Assembly (NCBI GenBank): GCA_040757575.1
Contig: JBFLXA010000006.1
Location: 1-64,000 of the forward strand
Length of the DNA: 64,000 nt
Direction: 5' to 3'
Origin: PFJX01 sp040757575
GTDB taxonomy: Bacteria > Pseudomonadota > Gammaproteobacteria > Burkholderiales > Thiobacillaceae
Shown: piece by piece, positions 59,099 through 64,000 of the stretch
Position numbering within the stretch: the first letter of the stretch is position 1
How the letters are laid out: every line of letters begins with the position of its first letter
The notes under the pieces: model-generated
The model's input: only the letters and a program-made list of their open reading frames with translations
Databases searched by the model: none
What the model was told of the DNA's origin: nothing
Translations under genes and position numbers: made by a program

Positions 59099-60199
59099 TC
59101 AGATGGGGTGTTCCACCATGCTGGCATCCGCCGGCAGGGCCTCATCCGACAGTTCGAAGCGGAGGGTGGCCACGGTGCGTTCGTTTTCCGTTTCCACGGT
59201 CACCTTCCATTCCCCCGGCACCAGGTTCTGCTTCCAGGTGTAGCCCCGGTAGCCCCCCTGGCGTCCCCCCGCCAGGTGGAAGCCGATGCGGGAGGTTGTG
59301 ACCCAGCCCCGTTGAGGATCGTTATAGGCCCAACGGTGATAGAGGCGGGTGTCTAGGCCCCGGGGGGCGAACACGGCAGACACGCAATACAGACGCTCCC
59401 CGGGTTTCAGGCGGATATCTCCCCGGGTGCGGCGCCAGAACATCCACCAGGGGGACGCTTCCTGGCGCAGCACGTAGGCATCCTGTTGTTTGCGCATGTC
59501 ATGGCCCACGGCCAGCGCCTTTTTCACCAAGGGTACGGGTGGGATGACATCGATGGAATAGGCCAGCAGCAAGGCGGCTGCAATGCCCCAGACGGGCCGG
59601 ATGCGACCGGGCCTGCCGGGGGTCTTGGAGTGCAGACCGTGGGCCAGTCCTGCCCCTGCCAGGGTGCTGAGCACGAACCAGACGGGGGAGATACTGCCCA
59701 CCACATGGGGTACGACGAAGTTCAGCAGCAACATGCTGCACAGGCCGAATAGGGCCCACGTGAGGGTGAAGCGCCGGTAGCGGTCTTCCAGGAATTCGTT
59801 GGCCACCAGCAAGGCCCCCAGGCCCAGGGCCCAAAGGGTTGCCGGCAGGTGGCTGGAGCTCTTGAAATAAAAGATGAACAGGGCGGAGAACAGGCCCCCG
59901 AACAGGAACTGGAGCAGCACGTAGGGGCCGGATTCCCGCCACCAGGGCGGTGCCGGGGGCGGGCTCATTTCTTCACCGCTGGTGGCTGGCGGTGCCAGAG
60001 ACTGGCGCCGTCCCAGCCACCACAACAACGTTCCCGCGCCGACCAGATAGGCCGTCAGCAGCCATAGATCCAGGGTGCCGACGGAACGTCCCAGGGTCAC
60101 GGCATCCCACAGGAAGCCGGCGAAGAAAGCCACGGCGGGCAGCGCCCGCCGTAAGGCCTGAATCCGGCCCTCGAATTCGGCAGCCAGGGCGCTGCTCAC
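59099..60199 (-). CDS. DUF2914 domain membrane protein
   Basis: 366 residues from GTG 60199. About seven membrane helices (residues 20-230) are followed by a periplasmic DUF2914 domain: GERLYCVSAVFAPRGLDTRLYHRWAYNDPQRGW, VTTSRIGFHLAGGRQGGYRGYTWKQNLVPGEWKVTVETE. It starts 13 bp after the SLC13 stop on the same strand. Function unknown. Confidence 0.85.
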   Translation of the reverse strand: MSSALAAEFEGRIQALRRALPAVAFFAGFLWDAVTLGRSVGTLDLWLLTAYLVGAGTLLWWLGRRQSLAPPATSGEEMSPPPAPPWWRESGPYVLLQFLFGGLFSALFIFYFKSSSHLPATLWALGLGALLVANEFLEDRYRRFTLTWALFGLCSMLLLNFVVPHVVGSISPVWFVLSTLAGAGLAHGLHSKTPGRPGRIRPVWGIAAALLLAYSIDVIPPVPLVKKALAVGHDMRKQQDAYVLRQEASPWWMFWRRTRGDIRLKPGERLYCVSAVFAPRGLDTRLYHRWAYNDPQRGWVTTSRIGFHLAGGRQGGYRGYTWKQNLVPGEWKVTVETENERTVATLRFELSDEALPADASMVEHPI

Positions 60200-60212
60200 G
60201 GCCGGGAAGGTG

Positions 60213-62174
60213 TCAGAAGATGAGATTCAGCATGACCATCATCACAGCCAGGAAGAGCAGGGTCATGACGCCCCCCGCCCGCATGAAGTCCGCTACCCGG
60301 TAGCCCCCGGGGCCCATGATCAGGGCGTTGACCTGATGGGTGGGCAGGAAGAAGGAGTTGGAGGTGGCCAGGGCCACGGTGAGGGCGAACACCGCCGGGT
60401 TGGCCCCGGCGCCGATGGCGATGTTCACCGCCAGGGGAACCAGCAGCACGGTGGCGCCCACGTTGGACATTACCAGGGTGAAGGCGGTGGCCAGCACGGC
60501 GATGGCCATTTGCAGCACCCAGGTGGGGGTGCCCCCCAGCAGTTCCAGGGTCTGCTGGGCGATCCAGGCGGCGGTGCCGCTGGTTTCCACCGCCAGGCCC
60601 AGGGGAATCAGGCTGGCCAGCAGGAAAACGGATTTCCAGCTCACCGCGTGATAGGCCTCTTCGATGCGCAACACCCCGGTCAGGATCATGCCGATGGCGC
60701 CGGTCATAAGGGCCAGGGAAAGGCGCACGTCGGTGAACAGCACCATGAAAAGGGCGATACCGAAGAAGGCAAGGGCCGGTTTCACCTTGTGGGGGCGAAG
60801 CTCCTCATGGGGATATTCGCTAGTGAGGACCACGAAGTTGCGGTCCGATTCCAGGTGAGCCAGGGCGTCCCAGGTGGTATGCACGATAAGGGCATCCCCG
60901 GACTGCAAAGGCATGTTGCGGATGCCGTCTCCTTCCCGCAGGGTTTCGCCGCCCCGGTGCAGGGCCACCATGGCCAGGCCATAGGTCTTGCGCATCCACA
61001 GGTCCCGGGCGCTTTTGCCGATGAGCTCGGAACCTGGCGGGATAACGACCTCGGCGATGCCAGCCTTTGTTGCTGCCAGGGATTCGGAGAATGTCTCCAG
61101 GTCATCCCGAAGTTGCAGCTTGTTCTCGCTGATGAAGACCTGCATGGGTTCCGGTGCTGCCAGGATGCCCATTACCATGCCCGACTGAATGCCGACATCC
61201 CGCGCCAGGCTACCAGGGCCAATGCGCAGTTCCTCGCTGCTGCGCTGGGCGGCGATCACTCGCACCCGCCATTTGTGTTCCACGTCATCCAGTAACTTGC
61301 CGATCAACGGACTGTCATGGGGAACCACCACCTCGAACAGGCCGTAGTCCAGGCCGTAGAGGTCCTGGAAATACTTCATCGTGTTGGCGCCGCTGGCGAT
61401 GTGCTCTATACGGCTGCCCGGCAGCACAAATCGGCCTGCCAGCACGAAATAGATGATCCCCGAGGCCAGCAGGGCAATGCCGATGGGAGTCACCGAGAAC
61501 AGGGACCAGGTTTCCATCTGCTGCTCGGCGGGCAGGGCCTTGTTGGAGGTGAGGATCAGGTCGTTGAGCAGGATCAGGGGGCTGGAGCCGATCATGGTGA
61601 TGGTGCCCCCCAGGATGGCGCAGAAGCCCATGGGCATCAGCAGGCGGGACATGGGCAGGCCGGTACGGGCGGAGATGCGGCCCACCACCGGGAGGAACAG
61701 GGCGGCGGCCCCCACGTTCTGCATGAAGCTGGAGATGAACCCCACCGTACCGGAAATGGCGGGAATGATGCGGGCTTCCGTCTGGCCGGCCAGGCGCAGG
61801 ATGGTGGCTGCAACCCTGGTCATGAGGCCGGTCTTGTCCAGGCCTGCGCCAATGATCATGACGGCGATGATGGACATCACTGCATTGCTGGAGAAACCCT
61901 GGAACAGTTCGCCGGACGGTACCAGAGGCTTGGCCAGGCCCAGGGGGTCACTGAAGGAACTGATGAGGCCGAGGGCCACCATGACCGTAACTGCGGCCAC
62001 ATCCACGCCGACGACTTCAAAGGCAAACAGATATACGGTTAGCAGCAGGACGCCGAATACGACGGCGATTTCGGGGGTTGGGACCAGGCTGGTCACCCAC
62101 ATGCCGAAGAGTAGGAAGACCAGGGCAGCAATAAGGTTTTTTGTGTTCAACTTTGACATGGTGGATAGCAGCAT
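60213..62174 (-). CDS. SLC13/DASS-type anion transporter with two TrkA-C domains
   Basis: 653 residues. N- and C-terminal transmembrane halves have the GTITMIGSSPLIL and NVGATVLLVPLAVN type loops, and AVMSIIAVMIIGAGLDKTG. Between them (about 250-440) lie two RCK-C/TrkA-C regulatory domains (SPLIGKLLDDVEHKWRVRVIAA and GSELIGKSARDLWMRKTYGLAMVAL, then LQSGDALIVHTTWD). Typical of bacterial sulfate or dicarboxylate uptake proteins such as SdcS/CysZ-type relatives. ATG 62174 or 62159; neither has a clear ribosome site. It starts 23 bp after ettA. Confidence 0.88.
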   Translation of the reverse strand: MLLSTMSKLNTKNLIAALVFLLFGMWVTSLVPTPEIAVVFGVLLLTVYLFAFEVVGVDVAAVTVMVALGLISSFSDPLGLAKPLVPSGELFQGFSSNAVMSIIAVMIIGAGLDKTGLMTRVAATILRLAGQTEARIIPAISGTVGFISSFMQNVGAAALFLPVVGRISARTGLPMSRLLMPMGFCAILGGTITMIGSSPLILLNDLILTSNKALPAEQQMETWSLFSVTPIGIALLASGIIYFVLAGRFVLPGSRIEHIASGANTMKYFQDLYGLDYGLFEVVVPHDSPLIGKLLDDVEHKWRVRVIAAQRSSEELRIGPGSLARDVGIQSGMVMGILAAPEPMQVFISENKLQLRDDLETFSESLAATKAGIAEVVIPPGSELIGKSARDLWMRKTYGLAMVALHRGGETLREGDGIRNMPLQSGDALIVHTTWDALAHLESDRNFVVLTSEYPHEELRPHKVKPALAFFGIALFMVLFTDVRLSLALMTGAIGMILTGVLRIEEAYHAVSWKSVFLLASLIPLGLAVETSGTAAWIAQQTLELLGGTPTWVLQMAIAVLATAFTLVMSNVGATVLLVPLAVNIAIGAGANPAVFALTVALATSNSFFLPTHQVNALIMGPGGYRVADFMRAGGVMTLLFLAVMMVMLNLIF

Positions 62175-62197
62175 TCTGAAAATCGAAAAAAAGCGGG

Positions 62198-63862
<1,665 letters not shown>

Positions 63863-63988
63863 GGGTGTTTGCTGGTTCGTGGGTGAAAAGAAATGAGATT
63901 TTAGCGTCTTGAAGGCTGGGCACCGGGTGGTTCATGGGAAAATATGCATCGATAAACAGCAGGCTCGAACCAGTATTGGCCCACGCCC

Positions 63989-64000
63989 ATGAACACCCGC
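63989..64000 (+). CDS. Possible gene start running off the right edge
   Basis: ATGAACACCCGC at the edge reads MNTR. It follows 126 non-coding bases upstream of the divergent ettA. No ribosome binding site is clear, so a gene start is only possible. Confidence 0.2.

Overview
The window looks like the chromosome of a high-GC betaproteobacterium, probably a sulfur-oxidising or metabolically versatile member of the Nitrosomonadales/Rhodocyclales group. Supporting signs are an EF-P with Arg32 next to its rhamnosyltransferase EarP, paired PEP-CTERM proteins, flavocytochrome c sulfide dehydrogenase (FccAB), an octaheme tetrathionate-reductase-type cytochrome c, and a CZB-GGEEF diguanylate cyclase. 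No rRNA, tRNA, CRISPR array, integrase or intact transposase was recognised. Positions 1-25.4 kb are mostly core genes: the 3' end of a mannose-1-phosphate guanylyltransferase, an ArfA-like small protein, nadC, clpB behind a strong heat-shock promoter, two PEP-CTERM proteins, an fccA-fccB-membrane protein block, efp-earP, a nitronate monooxygenase, radA, a DUF302/octaheme cytochrome/cytochrome b respiratory cluster, pyrD, a TlpA-like redoxin, a diguanylate cyclase, an MscS channel, ygiQ and rluA. Positions 25.5-41.0 kb form a defence island built around a type I restriction-modification system in the order hsdR ... hsdS ... hsdM. Cargo sits in the gaps: an AAA/DUF4143 ATPase, a ComEC-like metallo-beta-lactamase protein, a PD-(D/E)XK (ECK) nuclease-like protein, and an AbiE-like antitoxin/nucleotidyltransferase pair. 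A tightly coupled tail of DUF429, NYN/PIN-like, Mrr and NERD proteins follows hsdM. The 3' end of hsdR recurs twice downstream as partial copies, once after each of the first two cargo genes, and the last copy overlaps hsdS. This is the footprint of repeated cargo capture at the hsdR 3' end and is the most unusual feature here. Positions 41.3-64.0 kb return to core genes: a frameshifted DUF3616 protein, DUF1993, an MsrA-thioredoxin-MsrB lipoprotein, DoxX, HIT, truC, DUF2288, yaeQ behind a 7-bp tandem repeat, an S4 protein, phosphoglucomutase, two OmpA-family proteins, a BarA-like hybrid kinase, prfC, slyX, a DUF2914 protein, an SLC13 transporter and ettA. A second window-wide signal is a GC-rich palindromic element of about 40 bp (core CCCTCCCCCGC-AA-GCGGGGGAGGG, then a GGGGGAGAGGG tail). 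It is found about thirteen times, mostly in frame inside genes: nadC, ygiQ, rluA, hsdR (four copies) and hsdM. It adds short Ser/Pro/Ala/Gly-rich peptides to those proteins. Separate low-complexity TTCACCC-type repeats sit between genes.
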